A DNA stretch of 64,000 nucleotides from Gloeopeniophorella convolvens (lineage: Eukaryota; Basidiomycota; Agaricomycetes; Russulales), in the NCBI GenBank assembly GCA_022496205.1, contig WTXD01000014.1:496001-560000 (forward strand). The letters are read 5' to 3'. The notes under the pieces are model-generated. The model did no database searches, had not been told where the DNA came from, and was given only the letters and a program-made list of their open reading frames with translations. The translations under genes were made by a program, and so were the position numbers. This document shows, piece after piece, positions 1-10,850 of the stretch (within the stretch, counting starts at the first letter, position 1; every line of letters starts with the position of its first letter).

Positions 1-108
1 CACTAAGTGAGCTACAAGGGGGTACAGTCAATCTAATCTACAAATACATCTGTCATAAGAGGCAAAGTACAGGGCAAGAGCTTCAAGCTCAGCCTTACAA
101 TGTCTGCG

Positions 109-765
109 TCACTTCCGTGGGGTGTGTCTGTTCGAGGTCATCGTGGACGAGGCATGCGACGTGGTAGAGGTGTGAATGAGACGATATGGATGCATCCGGA
201 CTCCTTTGCCCAAGGCGGTACCTGGACGGCGGATGCGCTCGAGGGCACGTCCTACCACCAGCAATGGAGCTCCGGGTTTAATGCCATCCAGAGCATCAGG
301 GGATGAGATCATCCTCGGCGTGCTCGACGCGCGAGGGGCGCCGACAGAACATAAAACGAGGGCAGCATCCGCACTGTCGAACGAGTCGGTCAGGACAAGG
401 CGTACATGAGTCTCGATGGGGCTAGCGCGTTGCAGCGACGCGAAGGATGTCGTTGTGGGTGGTGGCGAGGCGAGAGCGCTCGTGATGGAAGGAGGGGGAG
501 CATCCGACGACGGCGATGAGGGAGAGCCAGAGCCTTGACGATTTCGTTGCCAATCATGACTGGCGGGGGTGCGATTCTGTAACGAAACGGAGTTAGACGC
601 TGTCATCCATGCAGGATGACGTGAACAAACCATATCGTTATCATAGTTGCACAGCTCATGGATCCCGGGCAAATTCGTTTTGTGGGAGCCTCCGGGCATC
701 GGAAGAGCCAAAGAGCGCAAGGGAGGGAGCGTAGGCCGCTCAGACATCAATCCGTACGAAGACAT
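109..765 (-). CDS. Small proline/serine-rich protein, unrecognised
   Basis: Two exons on the minus strand: 765-631 (ATG start, 45 codons) and 576-109. They are separated by an intron with donor GTTTGT, a TAAC branch-like site and acceptor TTACAG. The spliced protein is about 200 aa. The N-terminus reads SERPTLPPLRSLALPMP followed by LPGIHEL, a leucine/proline motif. The middle is Ser/Pro rich and the end is basic, with GKGVRMHPYRL. A TATAAAGG-like sequence lies about 190 bp upstream, near 953-962. No enzyme domain or membrane segment is visible. The composition suggests a largely disordered, possibly nuclear protein, but no function can be assigned. The in-phase splice and coherent composition support a real gene. 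Confidence 0.5.
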   Translation of the reverse strand: MSSYGLMSERPTLPPLRSLALPMPGGSHKTNLPGIHELCNYDNDMVCSRHPAWMTASNSVSLQNRTPASHDWQRNRQGSGSPSSPSSDAPPPSITSALASPPPTTTSFASLQRASPIETHVRLVLTDSFDSADAALVLCSVGAPRASSTPRMISSPDALDGIKPGAPLLVVGRALERIRRPGTALGKGVRMHPYRLIHTSTTSHASSTMTSNRHTPRK

Positions 766-3700
766 GCGTTTGAAAGTTGCTTGGAAGTAGCACAGATGGG
801 AGCAGGAGTAGTGCGGAAAGTCGAGGGTGTTGGATGTGGGAACCGCCGGGGCACCAGGGATTGCTTCGTATGCAAGGTGGAGAAGGAGGCAAGGAGACCG
901 TCAAGAGTCGACAGGCGAGTGAAGTTGGATACGGATGTGCAAGTAACGACGACCCTTTATAACTTCGATTACAAGAGACGGAACGACAGAGTGGCTAGTA
1001 GTCACAAGTCCGAAAGAGACATCTCAATAAGGGTCCGGTCAATAGCCCTTGAGGATCGATAGGGCAATGTAGCGCTGGGTTATTGTGCGTTACGCTCCCG
1101 AGGAGACGCGCAGCATTGTTCGTCCAAAGTGAACAAGTTTACGTGCTGAGCACAAGGACACGTTGCATTCTGGAAAATTAAAGCACCGAGAAGATGGCGG
1201 GCGCAGATCCGAGAGGTGTCTGAGAGCGAAAATGTAGAGGGAGCTCCAAGTCAGATGGCGAGTGGTGGTACGCTGTGGTGCGCTGTGGTACCGGAGCCAG
1301 CGAGCTGGCGCGCAGGCACACTATTTGGCTCTGTTGATCGGCGGAGTCTGGCTTATTGTTTTTCTTCTCTTCTCATCTTGGCGGGCCGGGCTGGGCCGGG
1401 CAAACATAATTAGCTGTCTGCTCTGAGCCGTCAAACTCTCTGCTCTGTTCTCAATCGGCGCGCCATGACCGAGGCACCTCCCAAGCTCTCCATCGTGAGC
1501 GTTGCGTCCCATTCCCCGCCGGCAAGGCTGCTCACAAGATTGGTGGTGATAGATGCCTGGAGCGGGGCCGGACTTGTCTGCCGCTACCTATCAGATTCAT
1601 AATGAGAGCCACACACTTGGCAATGCACTCCGATGGATGCTCATGAAGAAGTCAGTCTCGTTCTCAACTCATTGTCGTCAGCGCAGCTCACCCGTTGTCT
1701 AGTCCCAAAGTCGAGTTTTGCGGTTACAGGTGAGCAATTATTGTCGCTAAGCTTCCACGTTTTCTCCGCCGCACGCCCTGTGTTGCAAAACAATAAGGTT
1801 CGACACGCATTCGGAGGTATCTCCCTAGTGATCTTCCCTGTGCCATCATTCATGACCTCCTTGGGGGGCGGCTTCTCTGTCTCTTTAAGCGTTCTCGCTT
1901 CTGTCTTTTGTTGCGATATCTAGTCAACGTGCAACGCCCTTTTATACAACGGCTTCCCTATGAACGAACGACACTATCGCCGTTCTCACGATGTTCCTCC
2001 TTTTTTGTTCCCTATCAACCATGTTGCTCACTACCGCCCAGCGTGCCTCACCCGTCCGAGAATCACATACAAATCCGAATACAGATGTATGGTGCGTCCA
2101 AGAGACTGCCGCAGTCCCCATAGCTCTTACACGCCTTGCGCAGATAAACTATCTTCGCTGACTGCGCTCCTCGGCGCTTTGGATGACTTGGACACACTCT
2201 ATGAGAGTATAGAGGACGCCTACAAGGCGAGCTTAGAACATGATGAAATTGAGATGTGGGACGAGAAAAGATGAGGCTAGACGTCTCATAGCAGGGCCGC
2301 CTGGTGAGCACAGACCTGGCCTCCGTTCGTATGCGCTTAATGCCTTGAGTACAGCTACTAAATTTGGTTGGTGCAGATCCCCCTCCTCGCGGAGATATCC
2401 AGGCGCTATGTTCGATGCACCTCTGAGCGACGTGACGATTTGGACCCTCCGTTTACCCCACCCGTCGATCTCCGGGCCATCCCTTTGAGTTTACATACCT
2501 GCCAACTGCCTCGCCTATTGTAATAAAATGCAAGATCAATTCAGGTGAAATTCAAGCGAACTTCGACACTACGTGCGACCCGAGAGCCAGCGCATCTCCT
2601 AGGCAATCGGCCTTGCCCGGCGTGCGAAGGTGGCTTCCTGTCTATTTGACAGATTCGAGACGAAAAGAATCGACGAGTTTCGGGCACCGCGGCTGCGTCC
2701 TTGCCACCGGATTGCGAGGTACAGGACGCCTTGACCCACATTCCCTGGCGATGTTACGTGAGTGTGGACCGGTGACGCCGGCACTTTGTCCGTATTGCCT
2801 CCCGCTGCGTTTGCCAGGAACCAATTGATAATACACTGATAATGCAGTTTCATGTAGATGATACAAGTGCAAGAGATACGAAAGTGCCATACACTCTTCT
2901 ATCGCGTTCTACAGCTCCCAAATCCCTTCATCAGGGCATCCTACTCACGGTTTAGCGTCCATTTAACAGCTCGTGTTCATGCCAGTCCGAGAGGACCCTG
3001 CCTTGTGGCGGAGTCACCTTGTTCTCTATCCACGCCTGGCCTACCCTCCGCGGTAGACAATGAAGCGGGTCTTGGGACGGGAGTTGTCTTCAGAGCACTA
3101 TCCAGGGCTGTTAGTATGTATTTAACCCAATGAGACGAGTTGTTCCACGTGACCGTCTCGTACACGGGCGTCCGTAGCACGAATCTCTCGATGCTTTCAA
3201 GGGGACTCCATAGCAGTGGAGACCAATTAATAGCCGGCGAGGTCCATCTTGTTTACGGGCCCGTATTCCTTATCGAGATACTTCCTGCTGACATTAGGAG
3301 TTAGTCTAATTGCGTTGGAAGCGTCATCAACGATGACAAGGTTACACTCGAGTGTATTCTGGGTTTGCTTTGAGGGTTTTTGGGCCCTTGGGGCACTTTG
3401 GTATAAGCAACGAGGGTTGAACAAGTATGCCTATGCATCGCTGACGTGTTTAGTAAAAGAGAGTAAAAGACATTCACTCAGCGAAGTAACTACAAATTCC
3501 GAAGGATATGGAGTCAGAGGCGGTTGTACAAGAAAATCAGGGAAAGTGAGAGTAATGGCACAGCTAAGGAGATGGGGAGCGTGTCTGGTCCTCATCGCAG
3601 AATTTATACTCAACGGACAATACGGTGGCACTCGCAAAGCGGCTCAACCACCTGAATTGGTCCGCAGCGCGGATGTGTCGGACATCGGACTCGCACAAGT

Positions 3701-4312
3701 CGTCTATGGGCATCCACATTCTGAAGACTTCGGCCAAATTTTCGGGCGATGCCCACAGTGAGTGTGAATCCATCGACATGCTGCAGTAGACTTGCTCTGA
3801 GGCCGAGCTATGTCACGGTCTACTGTACGAACAACGGTCGGACAAGTTGCTCGTGCCAGGCACGTCACTCGCACGGGTGGCCACCGTTTTTCGCCACTGA
3901 CGGGCGTGCATTAGAAGCCCCGCACTGGACGCGAGGCTCGGGTGCATTGTGTATGGTACATCACAAACCGCGCGAGACCGTCCCGAGACAGCCCGAGACA
4001 CTTAGAATAATTGTGATTTCCGTCCTTGTGCTGACGAGCTGTGTGGGCTACCATTGTCTACTGCCGGATTTCGACCGACGTCCACGACACAAGTCCCACG
4101 TAATCACATTTACGCACCCCTTGGCATGACGGGCAGCTTGTGGTGTTGAGAGGATAGTACCCTGGATCTTGATCGACAGGACCGCTTTGTCCGGCCAGCG
4201 AGTCGCGCGACAGAATTATGTTCAAATATCCACCCAATCCAGTGGCGGTGGCACCGGAAATACGTGTAAATGAGTAAAATGCGTGGGGGTGCAGGATGGT
4301 TCTAGTCGCAGA
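766..4312. other. Gene-poor stretch with weak coding-like remnants
   Basis: No intact gene is recognised over 3.5 kb. Open frames here are short, change composition along their length and carry no recognisable motif. The best coding-like patches are on the plus strand near 2140-2274 (residues ALDDLDTLYESIEDAY) and 2378-2521 (residues AEISRRYVRCTSERRDDLD, ending in TAA). They could be exons of a decayed or unrecognised gene. The rest looks like non-coding or degenerate DNA. Confidence 0.4.
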
Positions 4313-5017
4313 TCATAACAGAGCCGGTAGAACTTGGGATCGGGTTAGCGTCTGATAGACCTCCAAATAACCTGGTATCAAACTGATGTACTTACTTGCG
4401 TCCCGAGGTGGAAGTAGGGTCGTTTCTTGTGCCACTGACATCATAGTGCCATCAGACATGTTGGTGATCGGCACAGCGTGCGGTGTTGTAGAAGGGGTGT
4501 TCAGGTCTCCGAAGCGCTTCAGGGACAGATTGCGTAGCGCGATCATGGGTTCAGAGGGAAGCTTCACGAGCTGCATGGTCTCAAGACGTTGCAGTGCAAG
4601 AAGCACAAATTTCTCTGAGAACAAACGAACGTCACCCGATTTGTGCTCGACGTCGGTTGCAAGAGCCTTGTTGTTCATGGAGATGGTGAGATGCAGCTCA
4701 TCGATGGGCCGGTATACGTGGCCGACATAAATGACGCCCTTGAGGACCCCAGGGTACATTCCCTGGAACCGCGGTTGGGGTTCTGGCGCATATACAAACA
4801 TTGAACACCAGGCCGAGCCGTAAAGCTTAGCAAAGTAGACGTAGTGGCTGCCTCGGAAGGTGGGATCTTTGGAGAGGATGACAGCCCACGTGATACACTG
4901 AGAAGGTTGTTCACTTTCGTACATTGCGAGGCCAAGATGACAAGATGGTGGCGGTGGGGTGAAGCGTGCGACGTATGTGGCCCAGGTGGCAATGGAATAG
5001 CTAGGGGCGTCGGGCAT
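4313..5017 (-). CDS. Hypothetical protein, 234 aa
   Basis: One uninterrupted minus-strand frame from ATG 5017 to a stop at 4313. A good TATA element lies about 60 bp upstream. The N-terminal half has several aromatic and aliphatic strands (for example GSHYVYFAKLYGSAW and VLKGVIYVGHVY), suggesting a beta-rich fold. The C-terminal third is more polar and could include an unspliced intron. There is no signal peptide, membrane segment or family motif that I recognise. It is divergent from the F-box gene, with about 316 bp between the two start codons. A short promoter distance and uninterrupted frame make it a likely gene; its function is unknown. Confidence 0.5.
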   Translation of the reverse strand: MPDAPSYSIATWATYVARFTPPPPSCHLGLAMYESEQPSQCITWAVILSKDPTFRGSHYVYFAKLYGSAWCSMFVYAPEPQPRFQGMYPGVLKGVIYVGHVYRPIDELHLTISMNNKALATDVEHKSGDVRLFSEKFVLLALQRLETMQLVKLPSEPMIALRNLSLKRFGDLNTPSTTPHAVPITNMSDGTMMSVAQETTLLPPRDASKYISLIPGYLEVYQTLTRSQVLPALL

Positions 5018-5074
5018 GTCGAGGCAGATTGAGAGTGCGACAAAGGTTGGGTGATAGACTCGGAGAATGCTCCA

Positions 5075-5082
5075 TATTTATA
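5075..5082 (-). promoter_or_regulatory. TATA box of the 4313-5017 gene
   Basis: Read on the minus strand this is TATAAATA, 58-65 bp upstream of the ATG at 5017, a suitable position for a core promoter in a fungal gene. It lies within the 316-bp divergent interval shared with the F-box gene. Confidence 0.5.
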
Positions 5083-5333
5083 CAGGTGGCAGACACAAAG
5101 TACAGAGGCACGGAAATGTGGCCGAGTGGCACGAAATTGTGTCAGACGGGTAGGGGAACATTGAGGAGGTGGCGAGGAAGGCGAGGATGTGCCGTGGTGG
5201 CGGCAGAGCGGATCACGGACCGGAGCAGAACCGGGGAAGAGCGCCAGTTGGCTGGCAGAGGCGTCGGTCGCGGCGGTGCATCGCCCAGGCTTGCGCATTC
5301 GCCGTCTCGCTCGACGAGCCGCAACAGTTCACA

Positions 5334-6940
5334 ATGCTCAGCCGCGTCTCTTCCTTCGACGATCTCGCCACTTGGGACGACTCTATCTCCCATGCAATCC
5401 CCGTCATCGTCGTCGACCCCCTCGACGATTCCGACGAGCCGCTCGACCCCATAGCCGTGTACGTCGCCCCAGTCTCCCTCCAGTCGGCGCTTTCCCCTTC
5501 TTATCCTCACACAGCGACCCCCGACCACCACTCACGGAGGTTGTAGAGATAGAGCAGAACATAATCTCCCTCCAGTCCCAATTGGAGGCTCTCCAAACCC
5601 GCAAGGTACTGTTGCTCGCACGCAATGCCCTCATCAACCGCATTCCCCCAGAACTCCTCTCCCGCGTTTTCGAACTCGGCATCTACGAGTCAAACGACCT
5701 CTTACCCACGCTCTCCCTTGTTTCTCGTCATTGGCGTCAACTCGCCCTTACAACTCCTTCCATATGGTCCTACATTCGCCTTGATAACTCCTGGGGCTAT
5801 TCCCGTCATAATTCTTTCCTTCGCAAGCTCAAGGTCCACCTTCAGCGGTCCCAAGACTGCAAGTTCCTCTTGGATATAGACTGTCGCTACCTGGACATTG
5901 CAAATGAACTCTCCCAGATCATGACAGAGCTCGAACCCCACCTCCAACGGTGCTTCTCATTTAGGATGTCCGTCCCCGACTGGCAGTGCATGGAGATTGT
6001 GCGAAATACCTCTCATAAATTGGGACCGGCGCTTGAAGATCTGTATCTCCGCCTCGACCCATCTGAATCAGAGGAACAAGCCCCCTTTGTTCTCCTCTCA
6101 CAACCCTGTCCACGTCTGTCGTCAATAACGCTCGAACACGCGCCGCTCATCTGCATACGCACCAAGCTCCCATCCCTCCGCTGTCTGAACCTCATCCGCG
6201 AACAGCGTTACACCACCACACGCATAGGCCTCTCCTTCAAGGAGTTCCTCGACGTCCTCAATGCAACACCGACTCTTGAGGAGCTGCGCATGCAGTCAGC
6301 GCTCTTCCTCCTGGATGGCTCAGATTTCGTCTTTCATTCCTCACCTGCACCGCCCGTCTTTCCAAATCTGAAGGTGCTGTCATTCCACTACGTCGAATCC
6401 AACAATCTTGCGCTCTTCCTCGAGTCGGGCCACTTCCCTGCACTGCGACGGCTGTCAGTACAGATGGACGGCCCAAGCGAAGAGAATACACAGTGGCTTG
6501 TGCGCGTGTCCATGGGCAGTGCGACGCGCTTCCCTGCTCTCCGCCAACTTGACCTCCGCTCCTGCAACATCGACGGCGTGGGCCTTGTCCCATTCGTCCG
6601 TGCGCTGCACCAGCTCCCACAGCTCACCGCGCTCGGCCTCTCCAGCCCCCCAAGTAGTGTGCTCGGTCCGCGCCTGTTCGAAGTACTCGCCAGCTCTCCA
6701 GAGAACATCGAGACTGGTGGCGGCGGTGACTGGCTGCTGCCCAGGCTGCAAGCGCTGTGCGTGCAGAACTGTCGCGACATCTCAGGCCACGAGCTGCTGC
6801 AGGTTGCCTGGGCGCGCAACGCGGGCGGGTCCGCCGTATCGCCAATCCGGTATATCAAGATCGCGCAGTGCTATGGGCTCGACCCGGAGACGCACGAACA
6901 GCTCTGCAGGGCCGTCGACACTGTCCGCGTGGTGCGGTAG
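5334..6940 (+). CDS. F-box protein with leucine-rich C-terminus
   Basis: Two exons: 5334-5458 and 5515-6940. The 56-nt intron has donor GTACGT and acceptor CACACAG, and the splice keeps frame, giving about 516 aa. A short helix (VEIEQNIISLQSQLEALQ) precedes an F-box-like motif near residues 75-120: NRIPPELLSRVFELGI, then LVSRHWRQLAL and PSIWSYI. Downstream are irregular leucine-rich repeats (CPRLSSITLEHAPL, PNLKVLSF, FPALRQLDLRSCNI, LPRLQALCVQNCRDI). F-box proteins bind Skp1 in SCF ubiquitin ligases, and the repeats normally recruit a substrate. This layout is typical of the greatly expanded F-box family of Agaricomycetes. The substrate cannot be inferred. Confidence 0.88.
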
Positions 6941-7546
6941 CCACTAGTCCCCGCTGGAAAAGTCAAAAGCCGGCACCGTGCAGCGAACTTCGTGCGTCGG
7001 ACTCACGCCTGCGCGGGTTTTGCCCATGGATCCACTGCAACTGACCTCTTGGTTTTCCAAATCCGTCCTTGCTCTATATCGCATTTACTCCTCGACAACT
7101 TACTTCTCCCGTCACGGACTCCATTTGCATCTACCAAGCGCATATACATCTCTTTTTGCAGCGTCTGTCTTTTATATCGATGTCCCATGCTTGTCCCCTC
7201 TGTAACACTATGTACTTACTTGTCTTCGTGTGTTTGTATATCTGAATTGTCTTGCACCCTGTGTACTTTCGCGGAGCGGAAGGGAGATGATTCGCGGGGG
7301 GGAACACCCCCGTAATAGACGTGATGGACCTTATATATGCACTCCTCCCGACCGGGTCCGGAGGGTGCGCCAGGGTTTGCCGACCGCTCATCCGAGGACA
7401 TAGCCAGATCGATAAAGACAGCTACAGCGTCATAGAGACGATAGTCAGAACGTGTACAATACAAATGTCATCGTCGCGCGTCGGGGGTGCGTGTGGGATG
7501 ATGATCGCCCGGAAGAACGCAATGTGTGGGAGAATCCCGGATGATG
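6941..7546. other. Convergent 3' intergenic region
   Basis: Lies between the stop codons of the F-box gene (plus) and the J-domain gene (minus). It probably contains both 3' untranslated regions. No coding potential or repeat was recognised. Confidence 0.5.
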
Positions 7547-8899
7547 TCATGCCTCGCTCGCCTCCTGCTCTCGAATCTCTCGTTCAAGACGATCGCGTTC
7601 CGCCTGCCGCATCCTCATGAGCACGGTCGACTCAAAGTCGAGCCCGGGCCCCGAGAATTGCGGCGCTGACGCTGGCGCAGGTGGGGACAGGTTAGGCTGC
7701 GGGTGTAGGTCGGGGTGTCAGTCGGCGAGGGGAACGTGGAGCGGAAGAAGGGACGCACAAACGACGATGGGAATGACGAGAACCGGCCCGCACCAGCTGG
7801 CTGGCCCGAGTCCTGCGGGAGGCTGCCTTGCACGCCCCCTCGCGCAGGCGCGGGAGACGCCGCGCGCACACAGTCCTTCGTTTCGCTCGCGGCCTGGTTG
7901 CGCTCCCTGTTGAGCTTGAGCATCCGCTCCGACCAGCTCCAGACTGCAGGCTCGCTTCCACCCATCCAGCCAATCTCAAAGCCCTCCATCCCGCGATCGG
8001 CGCGGCCCGACGCGCACACCGCGGCGTGCGCGTCTGCGATCGCTTTGAAAGGCACGGCTGCGGTGGCAAACTTTGGCGGTTTGTGCGGGGCTTTCTTGGG
8101 CGGTTTCATGGCGAGCACGATGGAATCCTTGTCTATAGGACCAAAAGACGCCATGAAATCGTGCAAAGTATCGGTAGTTGTTAGCTGGGGGTATTTTGTC
8201 AGCGGGTATTTGAGCTTGACAGTCGTATCATGTTCGCCTACACAAAGTATGAGATGGCTGGGTGCCGCGACGAGGATAGGAACGTACCTAGAGGTGGAGG
8301 CTCAAGTTCCTCCTGCGCAGCCTTCTCGGCGCGATCTGCCTCTTCTTGCTGGCGTCGCAACTCCGCCTGCCGCTCCTCCACCAGCCGCTTGCCGGCACCC
8401 TTGATCTGCTCGGTCTCGTGCGCGTACTTCTGCCTCTTGGAAGCTGCAGCCGCCCTGGCCTCTTTGTCCGCCCTTTCTGCCTCTTCTAGCTCCTCGAGCA
8501 TGGCCTTGCGCTTCTTGTCGAAGGTAGAATAACGCTGCTTGCGGGCCTGCTGGATGCGCAGTTTGGCGTCGAGGGCCATCCTCCGGTGAGGATCAAGCAG
8601 GAGCTCGCATGCCTGAGTGAGCTCATGAAAGAGACGGGCTGCGATTTAGAGCGCTAAATAAGTCTCAAGAAGGACGGGTGGGCGGTGGGTCTGCACACCT
8701 GCGTCTTTGAGGTGTGGATTCTAAGAGCAGGGACTCTTCAGCTACAGGACGAGAGGTATAAGAGAGGACGCACCCTATCCGGATGAGTCTTGAGAGAGCG
8801 CTTCCGGAACGCTTTTTTGATCTCGTCGTCCGTAGCTTCTGGAGCGACGTCTACGATCTCGTACGCGTTCTGCTCCTGCTCAGCGTCCGTGGCTGCCAT
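7547..8899 (-). CDS. DNAJC17/Cwf23-like J-domain and RRM splicing factor
   Basis: Five exons: 8899-8774, 8720-8699, 8638-8288, 8237-7759 and 7696-7547, giving about 375 aa. Exon 1 encodes the start of a J domain with the HPD motif (SLKTHPDR), and the 22-nt second exon supplies NPHLKDA. The J domain continues ARLFHELTQACELLLDP. A long basic/acidic helix follows (KRKAMLEELEEAERADKEAR), then an RRM-type domain beginning TVKLKYPL and including GPIDKDSIVLAM and FATAAVPFKAIADAHAAV. The C-terminus ends in a charged helix. A J domain plus central coiled coil plus RRM is the architecture of DNAJC17 and yeast Cwc23/Cwf23, which associate with the late spliceosome. The exact orthologous name is not certain. 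Confidence 0.88.
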
Positions 8900-9115
8900 A
8901 TTCAAGTTACAAGCAGCGGGCCGGCCGCTTCCGGACGAGACGCGTCGTGAAACGCACGTGCCAACAAGTTGACGTGTCCACGCCGCTACATAGGACCCTG
9001 GATCGAGATGCTAACTCGGTACGCGCAGGTACTTCGCCTCTCGATGGGCAACATACGGTGCTCTCCGGAGCGTTTTCGTTCTTGGGCCTGCCGACCGCAT
9101 ACATGATACATACAT
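8900..9115. promoter_or_regulatory. Upstream region of the J-domain gene
   Basis: A 216-bp spacer between two tandem minus-strand genes. It presumably holds the J-domain gene promoter and the 3' end of the nucleotidyltransferase-like gene. No clear TATA element was seen close to the start. Confidence 0.3.
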
Positions 9116-9884
9116 TTAAATACGCAGCGCTGCCATACTCAAAGTCAAGCTAGAACCCGTGCCCTCAAAGCCAAGCTCGCGCCATGATTGCTTTGTGTCG
9201 GGAAAGCTGAGGATGAAACTACCCACGCGCCGCTCTCCGGATGACCTGAAGTGGGAAGGGAGCCAGGCCTCGGATTGCCATTTCATCCCCTTGCGCAGGA
9301 CGATCCCCAGTAGCTCCCGGATGTCATTCGCGTCGGTGTGCTGCTTCATCCGCTTGTCCAAGTAGCGTGAGCTGCGATGATCATCCCAGCTTTGCAATTT
9401 GAGCAGCAGAAGTGGCGACCACGGCATGACCTTTATGCGGCTCTCGCGAGTCTTCACGATCTTATCAGCGGGGATAGAGGGAATGTTCAGCGTCGGGGGT
9501 ATCAAGATGTCCACCTTGCAGCGTGTGCGCCGCTCCGATGTGTGGCACCAGAGCACGGTGTACGTGTTACGTGGGTTGGTCGATGGGACACGGAAAAAGG
9601 AGCTATCCGCATCGCAGAGGAGCCTTTTCATGTCCTCTTGCGCCCGTGTGGTCATCACGACCACGTCAACGTCCTTTGGTGTTGCGTCTCAGCTAAGAGG
9701 CGCTTATCGAGGTGAATCAAGGACGTACATTCGGGGTGCGTGTAGTGCCCCACACCCGACATGCAGTTCCTCCGGTCAAGCAGTAGCTCAGGCCATTATT
9801 TCGAAATATGTCTCCCGCACGCTTGGCGACAGCGAGGACTTCTTCCAGAGTCGGAGGTGGCCCGGGGTCGGGCCTGCGGTACAT
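9116..9884 (-). CDS. Nucleotidyltransferase-fold protein
   Basis: Two exons, 9884-9729 and 9673-9116, joined across an intron with donor GTACGT and acceptor AAAG. About 237 aa from the first ATG. The splice creates the signature: CLTGGTACRVWG, then TRTPNDVDVVVM, i.e. GG...(~13 aa)...DVDV, which matches the metal-binding motif of nucleotidyltransferase-fold enzymes. A third acidic position may lie in CKVDILIP. The following helix (PLLLLKLQSWDDHR) resembles those in minimal nucleotidyltransferase and AbiEii-type proteins. No signal peptide. Substrate unknown; it may be an uncharacterised fungal family. The start could be further upstream if a small exon was missed. Confidence 0.65.
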
Positions 9885-10850
9885 GGTTGGCGGGGTGAGG
9901 ATGTTACTATCGGTCGACAAAGACAGGTTTCAAGTAGTGGGTCCGATTGGGAACGTGTTGATGGGCGCGAAGAGCCTAGAGCGGATAGAAGAACTACGAA
10001 GCAAGGAAGGCTGCTGCGGTGAGGCGTTCTTGCCTAGTCGGAATGCGAGGACAGCTTGCCATACAGGAAACTTGACGCACGCAGATGAGGCTATTGGCTG
10101 GTCATGGCCACAAGTATAAACGTCGGCGTCTTGAGAGGTCATGAGGCACAGCAGCGCATCATGGTCGCTTATACTAGGTACGTAAGTTGGTCAAAAGCGC
10201 GATAGCAGCTATTGAAACCCACGTGAGAGCTGTGTCGTCCCAGGAACCAGAGGCCTCGTTGAGCAGTCTGCGCAAAAGGGCCAACATATTTGTTAATCCT
10301 TGGGCTGCCGGATCGCACAACCAACTAGCTAAATTGGTGAAGAACATGCAGCCTTGTCAGACATACGGTACATATTTGCTATCGTCAGCGTCGTGTAGAG
10401 ACTCGGTCACCAGTCTACTTGCCAGGGACATTCAAGCCAGTGGAAGCTCGCGTACGTGAGCAAGTTCATTGTGAGCCATAATGCGATGTTAGTGTCGACC
10501 CTCGGGACGAATGAATGGGGCACGAATATGTATACGGCCAGCGGCGCTTCCTGGGTCCGCAACGGTCTGCCAGCATATGCGGGCCAGGGCAGTGGCATGA
10601 AGAACCTTGACACGGCGGTTGGGGACGCGTGCCAAGTCCGAGTGGTGGGTTCGACCCAGTGGCTGACCTTGCCACGTTACGCGTTACGTATTAGGCGGCG
10701 CTTGGTCGCAGCTGAGCTTGCGCATGGGCGGGAACACTTCTGACAGGATTCTAGCGCTGACTCTGGCACCAGTATGATGACCATGGTAACACCAGCTCTC
10801 ATTTTTCGCGAAGCATTGTCAGGAACATCTGTGTTTGCTTGCCATCCGCC
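9885..10850. other. Intergenic region, nothing recognised
   Basis: About 970 bp between the nucleotidyltransferase-like gene and the P450. Short open frames on both strands have no recognisable motif and no plausible splice partners. It presumably includes both promoters, since the two genes diverge. Confidence 0.4.

Noticed and set aside
3249..3761. 170-codon plus-strand open frame
   Set aside because: No motif, and low-complexity changes in composition. The opposite strand is equally open, so there is no evidence for coding.
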